Positions 52,482-62,085 of a DNA stretch of 64,000 nucleotides are shown here, in pieces. The position numbers and the translations under genes are program-made. How positions within the stretch are numbered: the stretch's first letter is position 1; each line of letters starts with the position of its first letter. The DNA comes from Micavibrio_C sp965231165 (GTDB lineage: Bacteria > Pseudomonadota > Alphaproteobacteria > Micavibrionales > Micavibrionaceae): NCBI GenBank assembly GCA_965231165.1, contig OZ246421.1, positions 1,364,001 through 1,428,000 of the forward strand. The letters run 5' to 3'. The notes under the pieces were generated by a model. That model had not been told where the DNA came from and searched no databases. It saw only the letters and a list, made by a program, of their open reading frames with translations.

Positions 52482-53856
52482 ACCGGATCTCCTCTAATGC
52501 AGTGACCAGACGCGTGAATTCGTCACCGCGCTGCTCGAAACTTTTAAACTGGTCGAATGACGCGCAAGCCGGGGACAGCAGCACAACGCCACGACCTTGT
52601 GCCTGCGCTTGCTGATGCGCCTCCAAGACAGCGCGTTCCAATGTACCGCAGCGTGTGACCGCAACATTGTGCTTTTCCAGCCAGCCGGAAAAATCTTCCA
52701 TCGCTTCACCGATGGTGAAAGCCTGGGCGATGCGCTCCATATAAGGACCAAGCCCCTCAAGACCACCCTCTTTGGGTTTGCCGCCGACGATCCAGAATAT
52801 ATTGCTGTAACAGGCCAGCGCTTTTTCCGCCGCCGCGGCGTTCGTGGCCTTGCTATCATTGATGTAGGAAATATTGCTTATTTCGCGACTGACAAACTGG
52901 CGGTGCGGCAGGCCGGGGAAAGAACACATCGTCTGCGTGATTTTATGCGGCGGAATGCCCATCATGCGGGCTACGGCATAGGCGGCGGCGGCGTTCTGGT
53001 GATTATGCTGACCCGGCAGCGTCTTGATATCAAGATCATCTATCTTTTCAGCCTCGCCAAACATGGCGTCATAGAGTACGCCGTCCAGCACATAAACGCC
53101 GCCCGGCACCGGACGCAGAACCGATAGGGGGTAAACCTGCCTCGTTCCTGTGGCCATGACTTCCTGCGCCATGCGCTGGCTGTATTCATCATCAACACCG
53201 ATGATCGCCGCGCCCGTTCCCCGGAACAGGTTTTTCTTGGCCTGATAATAGCCATCCAGCGTACCGTGACGGTCGAGATGATCAGGCGTCAGGTTCAGGT
53301 GCACGGCGATGTCCGCCACGAACGTCAGGCACAGGTCAATCTGGTAGGACGACATTTCAATGACGAACGCACCCTCATACGGCGGCATATCGAGATCGAG
53401 CACGGCATGGCCGATATTGCCACCCACTTCCGCTTCGATATTACATTTCTTCAGAATATGACCGACCAGCGCCGTGGTCGTCGATTTGCCGTTGGTGCCA
53501 GTGATCGCCACCGTCTGGCGGCCATGATGAAGGCGGCTTAAAATTTCTACATCGCAGATGATTTCAATGCCTGCGGCCTGCGCTTTCTTCACCACCGCAT
53601 GCGGTTGCGGGAAATGCAGCGGCACACCGGGGGCCAGCACGAGGCAGGCATATTGCGAAAAATCGCTATCCAGCAGGCCGTCTTTGGCGCCAGCCTCAAC
53701 AGCCTGCTTCACATTCTCCGGATCATCGTCACCAGCAACAACAGTAACACGCGCTTTTTGCAAAGCATGAATCACAGCGAGATTAGACTTGCCGATGCCG
53801 AACACGGCAACAGGTTTGTCCTTCAATCCCTTGGCGAAGTGCTTGACGTCGATCAT
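52474..53856 (-). CDS. murD: UDP-MurNAc-L-alanine:D-glutamate ligase MurD
   Basis: 460 residues with a dinucleotide-like N-terminal domain (VAVFGIGKSNLAVI), the ATPase motif ITGTNGKSTTTALVGH, NLTPDHLDRHGTLDGY, INDSKATNAAAAEKAL and a C-terminal domain with VVLLSPACASFDQF. It adds D-glutamate to the stem peptide. Overlaps mraY (ATGA) and ftsW. Confidence 0.97.
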   Translation of the reverse strand: MIDVKHFAKGLKDKPVAVFGIGKSNLAVIHALQKARVTVVAGDDDPENVKQAVEAGAKDGLLDSDFSQYACLVLAPGVPLHFPQPHAVVKKAQAAGIEIICDVEILSRLHHGRQTVAITGTNGKSTTTALVGHILKKCNIEAEVGGNIGHAVLDLDMPPYEGAFVIEMSSYQIDLCLTFVADIAVHLNLTPDHLDRHGTLDGYYQAKKNLFRGTGAAIIGVDDEYSQRMAQEVMATGTRQVYPLSVLRPVPGGVYVLDGVLYDAMFGEAEKIDDLDIKTLPGQHNHQNAAAAYAVARMMGIPPHKITQTMCSFPGLPHRQFVSREISNISYINDSKATNAAAAEKALACYSNIFWIVGGKPKEGGLEGLGPYMERIAQAFTIGEAMEDFSGWLEKHNVAVTRCGTLERAVLEAHQQAQAQGRGVVLLSPACASFDQFKSFEQRGDEFTRLVTALEEIRYE

Positions 53857-54938
53857 CTCAGTTTCAGTGTGGAAAGCCCGATCAGCGCCAGAATGATGGC
53901 GATGATCCAGAAGCGGATAACGATGGTGGTTTCAGGCCAGCCTTTTTTCTCGAAATGATGATGCAACGGCGCCATCGCAAAAACGCGCTTGCCCGTCAGC
54001 TTGAACGACATCACCTGAATAATCACCGAAGCGGTTTCCAGCACGAACAGACCGCCGACGATTGCCAGCACCAACTCATGCTTGGTCATCACGGCAATCG
54101 CGCCCAGTACGCCGCCAAGCGCCAGAGAGCCCGTGTCGCCCATGAACACACGCGCGGGCGGCGCATTGTACCAAAGGAAACCCAGACCGCCGCCCACCAA
54201 GGCACCGCACAGGATACCCAATTCGCCTGTACCCGGCACAAACGGGATTTGCAGATAATTCGCGAACACGGCATTACCGGAGAGATAGGCAATCAGACCG
54301 AAACAGCCTGCAACAATCGCAATCGGCACAATCGCCAGACCATCAAGGCCATCGGTAATATTCACCGCGTTGGAAGCACCGACCATCACGACCAGCGCCC
54401 ACGGAATAAATAACCAGCCGAGATTAATGAACAGGTTTTTGAAAAACGGAATCGCCACATGCGTATCAATACTCGGCGGCAATACATAAATAATCCACAT
54501 TGTCGCCAGCGTACCGATCACGATTTGTCCGAGCAATTTCAGCTTACCCGGCAGACCTTTAGAATTCTTTTTAGTCAGCTTCAGATAATCATCGCCAAAA
54601 CCGATCAGGCCGTAACCGACCATCACCAGCATCGCGATCCAGATAAAGGGGTTGGCAAGGTCTGCCCACAACAGCGTACTGATAGTCACAGAAATCAAAA
54701 TCATCAGACCGCCCATCGTCGGGGTGCCTGATTTCTTGGCGTGTGCATCTTCCAGATATTCGCGGATATTACTGGCACTGCCCTGCTTTGATTTCAGCCA
54801 CAATATCATGCGCGGGCCGATCAGCAGACAAAGGATGAAAGCCGTCATCACGGCGGCACCCGAACGGAATGTCAGGTAGCGAAACAGGTTGAACAGGATA
54901 AAATCTTCGGCAAAGGGCGCAAGAAGATTATAGAGCAT
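53853..54938 (-). CDS. mraY: Phospho-MurNAc-pentapeptide translocase MraY
   Basis: 361 residues and ten membrane helices, with the family motifs in order: GTPTMGGLMIL, DDYLKLTKKNSKGL (catalytic Asp pair), NAVNITDGLDGLA, FMGDTGSLALGG and PLHHHFEKKGWPE. It makes lipid I from undecaprenyl phosphate. Overlaps the murF end by 11 nt and the murD start by 4 nt. Confidence 0.98.
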   Translation of the reverse strand: MLYNLLAPFAEDFILFNLFRYLTFRSGAAVMTAFILCLLIGPRMILWLKSKQGSASNIREYLEDAHAKKSGTPTMGGLMILISVTISTLLWADLANPFIWIAMLVMVGYGLIGFGDDYLKLTKKNSKGLPGKLKLLGQIVIGTLATMWIIYVLPPSIDTHVAIPFFKNLFINLGWLFIPWALVVMVGASNAVNITDGLDGLAIVPIAIVAGCFGLIAYLSGNAVFANYLQIPFVPGTGELGILCGALVGGGLGFLWYNAPPARVFMGDTGSLALGGVLGAIAVMTKHELVLAIVGGLFVLETASVIIQVMSFKLTGKRVFAMAPLHHHFEKKGWPETTIVIRFWIIAIILALIGLSTLKLR

Positions 54939-56379
54939 GATCCATTCCTTTGTTGGCGGGTTTGCCGTTTTTATGCGTTTTCGGAAGAGCGCGCAAGGCC
55001 TCGACCACGATATCCATGCGGCTGCCGTGCGATCCCTTGACCATCACGACATCACCGGGGCTTAAAACATCCGGCACGATCTGCGCCAGATCTTTACTGG
55101 TATCACGGTGTTCGCCGCGCTGGTTAGCGGGCAGGTTATCGTGCAAATTCTTCATCAGCGTACCACAGGTATAAACCAGATTAACCCCGGCGGTTTGCAA
55201 TGGCAAAGCCAGATCGGCATGCTCACGTGCACCATTCGAACCCAACTCGCGCATATCACCGAGAAAAGCGATACGTCTGCCGCCGCGACCGGGATCAACC
55301 AGCGCCAGCACCGTGAACGCCGCCCGCATGGCGACCGGGGAAGCGTTATAACTTTCATCGATCAGCGTTACCGGATTAGCGGGATCACCGATATCCAGCA
55401 ATTCACGCTTGCCGCGACCGGCAATCGGTTGAATTTTTTCAAGCGCCGCCACGGCAACTTTCAGATCGCCACCCGCTGCCTTTACAGCCCCCAGCACGGC
55501 CAGCGTATTTATCGCGATATGACGCCCCGGGATCAGCAAGGTGAAATTAACTTCCTCACCCACGACATTGGCCTTAATGCGTGAACCATTGGCCGCTTCC
55601 AGACAATCGACCAGCCGGACATCAGCGTCCTGATGTTCGCCGAACGACCATAGCTTGATACCCTTGGTCACAGCCGCCGCTTTCAGATGCGCAAACCATT
55701 TATTGTCGTGGGGCAACAACGCGATGCCATTATGATCCATGCCGTTGAAAATTTCGGCTTTAGCATCGGCGATTTCCTGCTCGCTGCCAAAATTTTCGAT
55801 ATGCACGGGCGCGACCGTGGTGATGATCGCGATATCCGGGTGCACCATTTTGGTCAGCGGCGTGATTTCGTTAGCGTGGTTCATACCCATCTCAAAAATA
55901 CCGTAATCGGAACCCGGATGCATGGCCGATAATGTATAAGGCACACCCCAATGGTTATTGAAGCTGCCGCGACTGGCGTGTGTCTGCCCCAGCGCACTGA
56001 ACGCCGCGGCCAGCATTTCCTTGGTACCGGTCTTGCCGACGGAACCTGTGATACCGATCACTTTCGCATGGGTGCGGAAGCGTGATGCCATGCCTAGGTC
56101 CTGCATCGCCTTCATCGTGTCCGGCACAACCAGCAGCGACCCGGTAACACCCGGCGGCACCGTGCTAACCACAGCGGCAGCAGCGCCCTTCTGCAGTGCC
56201 TCGGCCACGAATTGATGACCGTCCATCGTATCGCCCTTGATCGCGATAAACAGATCACCCGGCTGGATCGTACGGGTATCGATGGAAATGCCTGTGGCAT
56301 GCCAGTCCCCCGTCGATTTTCCGTGCGTCGCGGCATCAGCTTCTGTTGCTGTCCAGATTACATTTGATCCTGCAGTCAT
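54928..56379 (-). CDS. murF: UDP-MurNAc-tripeptide:D-Ala-D-Ala ligase MurF
   Basis: About 483 residues: N-terminal UDP-binding domain (GISIDTRTIQPGDLFIAIKG), ATPase motif GITGSVGKTGTKEML, the NNHWGVPYTLSAM segment and the C-terminal domain (FLGDMRELG). It adds the dipeptide made by Ddl. Of the two consecutive ATGs, 56379 has better spacing (6 nt) to AAGGA than 56382. It follows murE by a few bases. Confidence 0.96.
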   Translation of the reverse strand: MTAGSNVIWTATEADAATHGKSTGDWHATGISIDTRTIQPGDLFIAIKGDTMDGHQFVAEALQKGAAAAVVSTVPPGVTGSLLVVPDTMKAMQDLGMASRFRTHAKVIGITGSVGKTGTKEMLAAAFSALGQTHASRGSFNNHWGVPYTLSAMHPGSDYGIFEMGMNHANEITPLTKMVHPDIAIITTVAPVHIENFGSEQEIADAKAEIFNGMDHNGIALLPHDNKWFAHLKAAAVTKGIKLWSFGEHQDADVRLVDCLEAANGSRIKANVVGEEVNFTLLIPGRHIAINTLAVLGAVKAAGGDLKVAVAALEKIQPIAGRGKRELLDIGDPANPVTLIDESYNASPVAMRAAFTVLALVDPGRGGRRIAFLGDMRELGSNGAREHADLALPLQTAGVNLVYTCGTLMKNLHDNLPANQRGEHRDTSKDLAQIVPDVLSPGDVVMVKGSHGSRMDIVVEALRALPKTHKNGKPANKGMDHAL

Positions 56380-56388
56380 CATACTTCC

Positions 56389-57861
56389 TTACATTAAACT
56401 CTTGATCGCGCGCGCAGCTTCCTCGACATCGTCGAAAGGCTCCACACGCCCATTGATGATCTGGCCTTGCTCATGCCCTTTACCGGCAATCACCAGAACA
56501 TCACCTTTATTCAAATTCTTTACAGCCCAGATAATCGCTTCATGGCGATCACCGATTTCTTTAGCGCCCGGCGCGTCACGCAGCATCGCCGCCCGAATTT
56601 TAGCCGGCTCCTCGCTGCGCGGATTATCATCGGTAATCACCGCCACATCAGCCAGAGTCGCCGCCAGACGTCCCATGATCGGGCGCTTGCCGGGATCGCG
56701 GTCGCCGCCGCAGCCAACGACACAGAACAATTTTCCGTCCGTGTGCGGGCGCAGGGCTTTGAGGATATTTTCAAGCGCATCGGGCGTGTGCGCATAATCA
56801 ACATAAACAGCACCCTGCGGATGACCGGGGACGAATTGCAGCCGCCCCGGCGCGCCTTTAAGCGTACCCAGCGCCTTTATCAAATCACCGGCACGTTCGG
56901 GCATATCGGCCAACACAAGGCCCAGCGCCGCCAGCGCGTTCATCACCATGAATTCGCCGACCAGCGGCAATGTAACGTCGTATTTTTTGCCCTGCCACTC
57001 AATCACCAGTGCCTGTCCGCTAGCTTCGGCATGGCGTTCAACCAGCTTCAGACCTGTTGCCTTGCGGCCATAATCAATCACGCGCAATTTGCGGTCAGCG
57101 CAGATTTTTTTCAGTTTCTCATATTCAGGAATATCGGCGTTCAGCACCGCCACGCCGCCCTCGATCAGGATATCGCTAAACAAGCGCGCCTTGGCCCGGA
57201 AATAATCGTCCATGTCCGGGTGATAATCGAGATGATCGCGCGTGAGGTTGGTGAAGGCCGCGGCACGTACTTTTACGCCGTCAAGACGGTATTGCGAAAG
57301 CCCGTGGCTGGAAGCCTCCATCGCCAGATGATTGATGCCGGAAGCCGACAGATCGGCGAGTGTGGCCATCAGCGATACCATATCCGGCGTCGTCATTGAG
57401 GTGAGCTTGGCATTGCGCAGCGCCTCGATTTCAATACCGCGAATGCCGAGTGTGCCAAGGCTGGCCGCTTTGATATCAAGCGCTTCCCAAAGTTGCTGCG
57501 TGAACCATGCGGTTGAAGTTTTGCCATTGGTGCCGGTGACGGCGACGATGGTTTCCGGCTGTCTGCCGTAAAAACGCGCTGCCATCTGCGCCAACGTACG
57601 GCGTGGATTTTCAGTTTCAACCAGCGCCACCTGATGACCAACTGGCAAAGCAAGCCTGTCCGAAGACAATAAAGCCACTGCGCCATTGCGCACCGCCTCT
57701 TCTACGAAGCGGCGGCCATCAACCTTCGTGCCGGGGAAGGCCGCGAACAGCCAGCCCTCTTCTACGCGACGGCTATCTTCGGTCAGGCCTTCGATTTCAG
57801 GATCAAAGCTGCCTTGATAATCCTTATTCAGTTGTGACAGTCGCAAGATGCCCTCCCTCAT
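56389..57861 (-). CDS. murE: UDP-MurNAc-dipeptide:meso-DAP ligase MurE
   Basis: 490 residues with ATPase motif AVTGTNGKTSTAWFTQ, NLTRDHLDYHPDMDDYF, and DDNPRSEEP, whose DNPR marks specificity for meso-diaminopimelate over lysine. Hence the organism has mDAP-type peptidoglycan. Start uncertain: ATG 57861 has no ribosome site and overlaps ftsI by 38 nt, while TTG 57846 has GGGAGG 5 nt upstream; the difference is five residues. Confidence 0.96.
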   Translation of the reverse strand: MREGILRLSQLNKDYQGSFDPEIEGLTEDSRRVEEGWLFAAFPGTKVDGRRFVEEAVRNGAVALLSSDRLALPVGHQVALVETENPRRTLAQMAARFYGRQPETIVAVTGTNGKTSTAWFTQQLWEALDIKAASLGTLGIRGIEIEALRNAKLTSMTTPDMVSLMATLADLSASGINHLAMEASSHGLSQYRLDGVKVRAAAFTNLTRDHLDYHPDMDDYFRAKARLFSDILIEGGVAVLNADIPEYEKLKKICADRKLRVIDYGRKATGLKLVERHAEASGQALVIEWQGKKYDVTLPLVGEFMVMNALAALGLVLADMPERAGDLIKALGTLKGAPGRLQFVPGHPQGAVYVDYAHTPDALENILKALRPHTDGKLFCVVGCGGDRDPGKRPIMGRLAATLADVAVITDDNPRSEEPAKIRAAMLRDAPGAKEIGDRHEAIIWAVKNLNKGDVLVIAGKGHEQGQIINGRVEPFDDVEEAARAIKSLM

Positions 57862-59590
57862 GTTTTTTATCGTGGAGGTAGGGCAGCAGCGGGAAGGAAA
57901 TATCGTCTTCCGGTGCCGTGTTTGATGGCTTCATGCCGAGCAACGGTGCCATGGTGCCGATTATCCGCCCCACTGCCGGAGCGGCCACCCAGCCCGCCGT
58001 AGCGTAACCGTAGCTTTTCTTGTTGCCCACCGGTTCATCCACCATGATGAAGATGGCATAGCGCGGCGCTTCCATCGGGAAGAACCCCATGAATGATGAA
58101 ATTTTCTTCTGGTGATCGTAACGGCCGTTCACAATTTTCTCCGCCGTGCCGGTCTTGCCGCCAACATTATAGCCCGGCACATCGGCAAATTTCGCCGTGC
58201 CTTCGGTGACGACCAGACGCATTAACTGACGCATCCTGTGCGACGTTTGCGGCGAAACTACGCGCACTTCGCCTTCATTTGTGGCTTTTTTAGCGCCCTT
58301 GGCCAGCGCCTCATCAAGGATAATCGTCGGCTTTACCAGTGTGCCGCCACGAACAATTGAGGATGCCGCACTCACGATCTGCAACGGCGATACCGACACA
58401 CCATGACCGAACGCGGCGGTGAGCGTATTGATATCGCGCCACGGATTCGGCACCAGCGGGCGTCCCTTTTCATCAATTTCAACATTGACCGGATCAAGCA
58501 ACCCCAGATCCTTGTAAAAATTCCTGAGCCCTTCCGTCCCCACCATCTGGCCCATCAGGGCCGAGCCGATATTCGAGGAATGCATGAATACTTCAGGAAT
58601 GGTCAGCGGGCGCTTTTCCGGGTGATAGTCATGAATGGTATGACGCCCTGATTTGATCGGCTTGGTAGTATCAAAGGTCATGCCGAGATTGGGCTTCTTC
58701 AATTCCAGCAACGCCGCTGTCGAGAAAATTTTCATCGTCGAACCCGGCTCGTAAACGCCGAGTGTGATGTTGTTGAACATTTGTGCCTTGGAAGCCTCTG
58801 AAGGCTTTTGCGGATCAAAATCCGGCAGCGAGGTCGCTGCCAGAATTTCGCCGGTCACGACGTCCATGATAATGCCAGCACCACCCTTGGCGGAAAAATC
58901 ACTGATCGCCTTCTTCGTTTCACGGCGCAGGATATGCTGCAAGCGGATATCGAGAGTGAGGGCTAGCGGCTTGCCGCCCTTGACGAGGAGATCATTAAAG
59001 CTGCGCTCGACACCGGCAAGTCCCTGCCCGTCAACACTGCCATAACCCACCATGTGCGCGGCAAGCTCACCTTGCGGATAGATGCGGGTATACTCCGTCT
59101 GAAATTGCAGCCCCGGCTCACCCAGATCAAGGATACGCGCCTGTTCAGCAGGCGTCAGATTGCGCTTCAGCCAGACGAAACGCGCCCGGCGCTGCAATTT
59201 TTCCAGCGCATCGCCATAGACGATACCGGGAATGGCTTTGCTCAGCGCTTCGGCGGCCCGCACAGGATCTTTCACCAGCGCCGGATCGGCGTAGAGCGAG
59301 GCCGTCTCCAGCGATGTCGCCAGCAACACGCCATTGCGGTCGGTAATATCGGTGCGCATCGCGGCCTTTTGCTGCTCCGGTTCAGGAGCGCGTTCTATCG
59401 CCGTGCCCGCGAGTTTCGGAAGTTCACCCTGCAATATAGTCAGATCGACCACACGCGCCGCCACCGTCAAATAAAGAAAAGCAAAACCTAAAGAGATCAG
59501 AACGACACGGCCATGCGCCATGTCCAGCGCCGAGCGTTTGGAGCCATCAATGCGAATGCGGAGCTTGCGGAAACGGTTGACGATGCTCAT
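57824..59590 (-). CDS. ftsI: Septal penicillin-binding protein 3 (FtsI)
   Basis: 588 residues: cytoplasmic tail, membrane helix about 28-50, pedestal domain starting RTDITDRNGVLLATS, and transpeptidase domain with Ser284-Thr-Met-Lys287, Ser338-Ser-Asn340 and Lys479-Thr-Gly. All active-site motifs are intact. It cross-links septal peptidoglycan with FtsW. Start ATG overlaps the ftsL stop (ATGA). Confidence 0.97.
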   Translation of the reverse strand: MSIVNRFRKLRIRIDGSKRSALDMAHGRVVLISLGFAFLYLTVAARVVDLTILQGELPKLAGTAIERAPEPEQQKAAMRTDITDRNGVLLATSLETASLYADPALVKDPVRAAEALSKAIPGIVYGDALEKLQRRARFVWLKRNLTPAEQARILDLGEPGLQFQTEYTRIYPQGELAAHMVGYGSVDGQGLAGVERSFNDLLVKGGKPLALTLDIRLQHILRRETKKAISDFSAKGGAGIIMDVVTGEILAATSLPDFDPQKPSEASKAQMFNNITLGVYEPGSTMKIFSTAALLELKKPNLGMTFDTTKPIKSGRHTIHDYHPEKRPLTIPEVFMHSSNIGSALMGQMVGTEGLRNFYKDLGLLDPVNVEIDEKGRPLVPNPWRDINTLTAAFGHGVSVSPLQIVSAASSIVRGGTLVKPTIILDEALAKGAKKATNEGEVRVVSPQTSHRMRQLMRLVVTEGTAKFADVPGYNVGGKTGTAEKIVNGRYDHQKKISSFMGFFPMEAPRYAIFIMVDEPVGNKKSYGYATAGWVAAPAVGRIIGTMAPLLGMKPSNTAPEDDISFPLLPYLHDKKHEGGHLATVTTE

Positions 59591-60084
59591 TGATCATCAC
59601 CCCCGGCGGGCGAGAGTTCGTTCAGCAGCTTATTAAAATCTTTTTGCGGTATTTCTGGTGATTGGGGCGCGGCAGGTTTGGGGAGCGCCTGAGGGGCGGG
59701 AGATGGAGAGGATGATTCAAGAACAGCGGGAATGGCTTTCACCACTGGAGAGGAATAGGAAGGCTTGAAAGATGGCTTGCGGGCAGGCACGACAGGCTCG
59801 GCAATCCCCGGCAGATCGGAGGCATCGTCACGCACGGAATCCGGCTGGGCCGGTATAAGTTCGAGATTGTTCTTCACCAGCGCTTCCAGACGATCAGGAC
59901 GATTCAGGTAATCCCATTCCGCGCGCAATACGCGGATAGTCTGCTCTTCCTGCGCTACGCTGACCTGCATGCGGCGCTGTTCACTATCAGCCTGCTGCAC
60001 TTTTTGCGCCGTGCTGAACAACATAAATCCGGACGAAGCCGACAATGTCAGCGCCAGCAAGGTCGAAACACGGAAAAGTTTCAT
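59587..60084 (-). CDS. ftsL: Cell-division protein FtsL with Pro-rich C-terminal extension
   Basis: 165 residues: N-terminal membrane helix (RVSTLLALTLSASSGFMLF), then the short periplasmic coiled coil (QKVQQADSEQRRMQVSVAQEEQTIRVLRAEWDYLNRPDRLE) with the RAEWxYLNxPxRLE signature of alphaproteobacterial FtsL. Residues after about 90 form a Pro/Ser/Lys-rich tail not part of the usual 85-120-residue protein. FtsL acts with FtsQ and FtsB to activate FtsWI. Coupled to rsmH and ftsI by overlapping codons. Confidence 0.9.
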   Translation of the reverse strand: MKLFRVSTLLALTLSASSGFMLFSTAQKVQQADSEQRRMQVSVAQEEQTIRVLRAEWDYLNRPDRLEALVKNNLELIPAQPDSVRDDASDLPGIAEPVVPARKPSFKPSYSSPVVKAIPAVLESSSPSPAPQALPKPAAPQSPEIPQKDFNKLLNELSPAGGDDQ

Positions 60085-61073
60085 CCACGCCCCCCTTCCT
60101 TTATCGGTGAAGCTGTACGCACAGCGACGCGCAAACGTGCGGAACGCGCACGTGAATTGATTGCAGATTCTTGATCGGTCGGGAAAATCGCCTTACGGGA
60201 GGGGAGTGTAAAGGCGGGAACGGAGTCATCACGGGACGGATGATCCGGCAGGTGTCGCGATGAACGGGCCGTCATACCAGCCTGTTCATGCATAAAGTTT
60301 TTAACGATACGGTCTTCGAGAGAATGGAACGAAACAACGACAAGACGCCCGCCCGGTTTCAGCACCGAAGCCGCCGCCTTCAAGGCGTTTTCAAGCTCTT
60401 CCATTTCGGCGTTCACAAAAATGCGCAAGGCCTGAAAGGTGCGGGTCGAAGGATCAATCTTGTCGCCGAAGGTGCGGGGAATGGCGCCTCGGACAATATC
60501 GGCCAGCTCCGCCGTACGCGTGATCGGTTTTTCCTGACGCTTCTCGACGATGCGGTGCGCCACGCGTCGGGAATGGCGTTCCTCGCCGTACTTCCAGATG
60601 ATATCAGCAAGCGCTGATTCTTCCCAGGTATTGACGATATCGGCAGCGGACGGTTCATCGCCATCTTGATTCATCCGCATATCCAGCGGGCCGTCAAAAC
60701 GGAACGAGAAACCGCGTTCGGCCTGATCGATCTGCATCGACGACACGCCGAGATCGAGCACGAAACCATCAATCTGCGGGTAACCGGCTTCCGCTGCCAG
60801 ACGCGTCACTTCGCTGAAGCGGCCATGCTTCAGGATCAGGCGATCCTTATATATTTTCTTGAGATCCTCACCCAGCCACAAGGCAGATTTATCGCGGTCA
60901 ATGCCGATGACCGTGCAATCCGCCGCATCGAGAATGGCCTTGGAATAACCGCCCGCGCCGAAAGTGCCATCGGCATAAACTTCGCCGTCCGTTGGTTTCA
61001 GCGTCGCCAGAACTTCATCCAGCATAACGGAGATATGCGGCTTCTCTGTTGTTTCCGTGCGCACTGCCATCAT
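60081..61073 (-). CDS. rsmH: 16S rRNA m4C1402 methyltransferase RsmH (MraW)
   Basis: 330 residues: HISVMLDEVLATLKP, the SAM site DGTFGAGGYSKAIL, LDLGVSSMQID, RGFSFRFDGPLDMRM, TFQALRIFVNAE and VVSFHSLEDRIVKNFM are all present. It methylates N4 of C1402 in 16S rRNA. Overlaps mraZ at ATGATG and ftsL at ATGA. Confidence 0.97.
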   Translation of the reverse strand: MMAVRTETTEKPHISVMLDEVLATLKPTDGEVYADGTFGAGGYSKAILDAADCTVIGIDRDKSALWLGEDLKKIYKDRLILKHGRFSEVTRLAAEAGYPQIDGFVLDLGVSSMQIDQAERGFSFRFDGPLDMRMNQDGDEPSAADIVNTWEESALADIIWKYGEERHSRRVAHRIVEKRQEKPITRTAELADIVRGAIPRTFGDKIDPSTRTFQALRIFVNAEMEELENALKAAASVLKPGGRLVVVSFHSLEDRIVKNFMHEQAGMTARSSRHLPDHPSRDDSVPAFTLPSRKAIFPTDQESAINSRARSARLRVAVRTASPIKEGGRG

Positions 61074-61531
61074 GCCGCCTCCCCCGTCACGCGTGGAAGA
61101 GTGAGGCCTTTATCCTTGACCTGCCTGCGCGCTTCATCGCGGCGGCGCTCATAGGAAGCCGCGCTCCATATCTGAAACTTGCGTCCAAGTCCAACGAACA
61201 TCGCCTGCTCGTCGATACCCGCGTGTTTTAGCAAATGCTCGGGGATAACGATGCGCCCTTCGGGGTCGAACGGCAGCTGCACCGCTTCGGCAAAGATTGT
61301 CGTCGCCAGATCATCCTGCGCGGACGAGAACAGATCGTAATGATCAAGCCGCGCCGACAGCTCTTCCATCGTCGCGTAAGCAAAGCCCTCAAGACACGCA
61401 TGGGTGCTGGAACGGAACAGGACGATTCCGGGAAAGGCTTGCGTCACCAGCGCCGTACGAAACGGCGCGGGCACGGAGACACGCCCTTTGCGGTCAACCT
61501 TGTTCGCATATGTCGAGAGAAACAGCGTCAT
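61070..61531 (-). CDS. mraZ: Transcriptional regulator MraZ
   Basis: 153 residues with two SpoVT/AbrB-like swapped-hairpin halves: KVDRKGRVSVPAPFR and LPFDPEGRIVIPEHLL. MraZ forms ring-shaped oligomers and represses the first promoter of the division cluster by binding short direct repeats, and such repeats are present 95 nt upstream. First gene of the cluster. Confidence 0.97.
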   Translation of the reverse strand: MTLFLSTYANKVDRKGRVSVPAPFRTALVTQAFPGIVLFRSSTHACLEGFAYATMEELSARLDHYDLFSSAQDDLATTIFAEAVQLPFDPEGRIVIPEHLLKHAGIDEQAMFVGLGRKFQIWSAASYERRRDEARRQVKDKGLTLPRVTGEAA

Positions 61532-62085
61532 GGGCTGATTTCCGACGTCCCTTTGTTATATGTGGGGCAATGCCGGAAATCGGAATTTCCAGCCCTGCAC
61601 AGGAATGAACCACGATTCTCCTGAAATGGAAAAACATGGATATATATGGGGTACCATGGGATTTTATGGGCGGTCAATTGAGGCGATGGTGCGCGCCGGG
61701 TTTCATTCACATGTTTCTGTCCCGCATCAGGATACCCCCTCAACCATCTGAAACTCATACAAAATCATGGATCTCTCTTTTCTTATACCGGGCTATCCCC
61801 AAATTATCCCCTGCGTTACCCACGCCAAATCGGGAATTACCCCCATTTCTGCCCTCAAGATTCTGATTTTGTTTGTTTCAAAACCCCCTTCCCGGCGAAA
61901 TATTATGTCTTTTTTGTGAAGACGGGGAGCCGCAGAATTGCAGGGTTTTTACATAGCGCCACAACCATAAGGACACCCCATTTCATATTTCCGTAAGATA
62001 ATAAACTTGAGATTTAACGATAGCTTATGGTAATTCATAGCCTCGCATGGTGACTATCAAATGTTTTGTGTGGGGAGAAAACATC
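61532..62085. other. Intergenic region upstream of mraZ
   Basis: 554 nt without a convincing protein gene. It holds the five-box MraZ operator (61626-61670), at least two GATTC sites (61614, 61859), and a TTAA-N7-TTAT sequence at 62014-62028 that is one base from a CtrA box. It must contain the promoter of the division cluster and that of the small membrane peptide. Confidence 0.55.
61626..61670. promoter_or_regulatory. MraZ operator: five ATGGR boxes at exact 10-nt spacing
   Basis: On the plus strand, ATGGA, ATGGA, ATGGG, ATGGG and ATGGG begin at 61626, 61636, 61646, 61656 and 61666, each followed by an AT-rich 5-nt spacer. MraZ of E. coli binds TGGGN repeats with 5-nt spacers, which this matches. 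The boxes read CCCAT on the mraZ coding strand. Confidence 0.8.
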
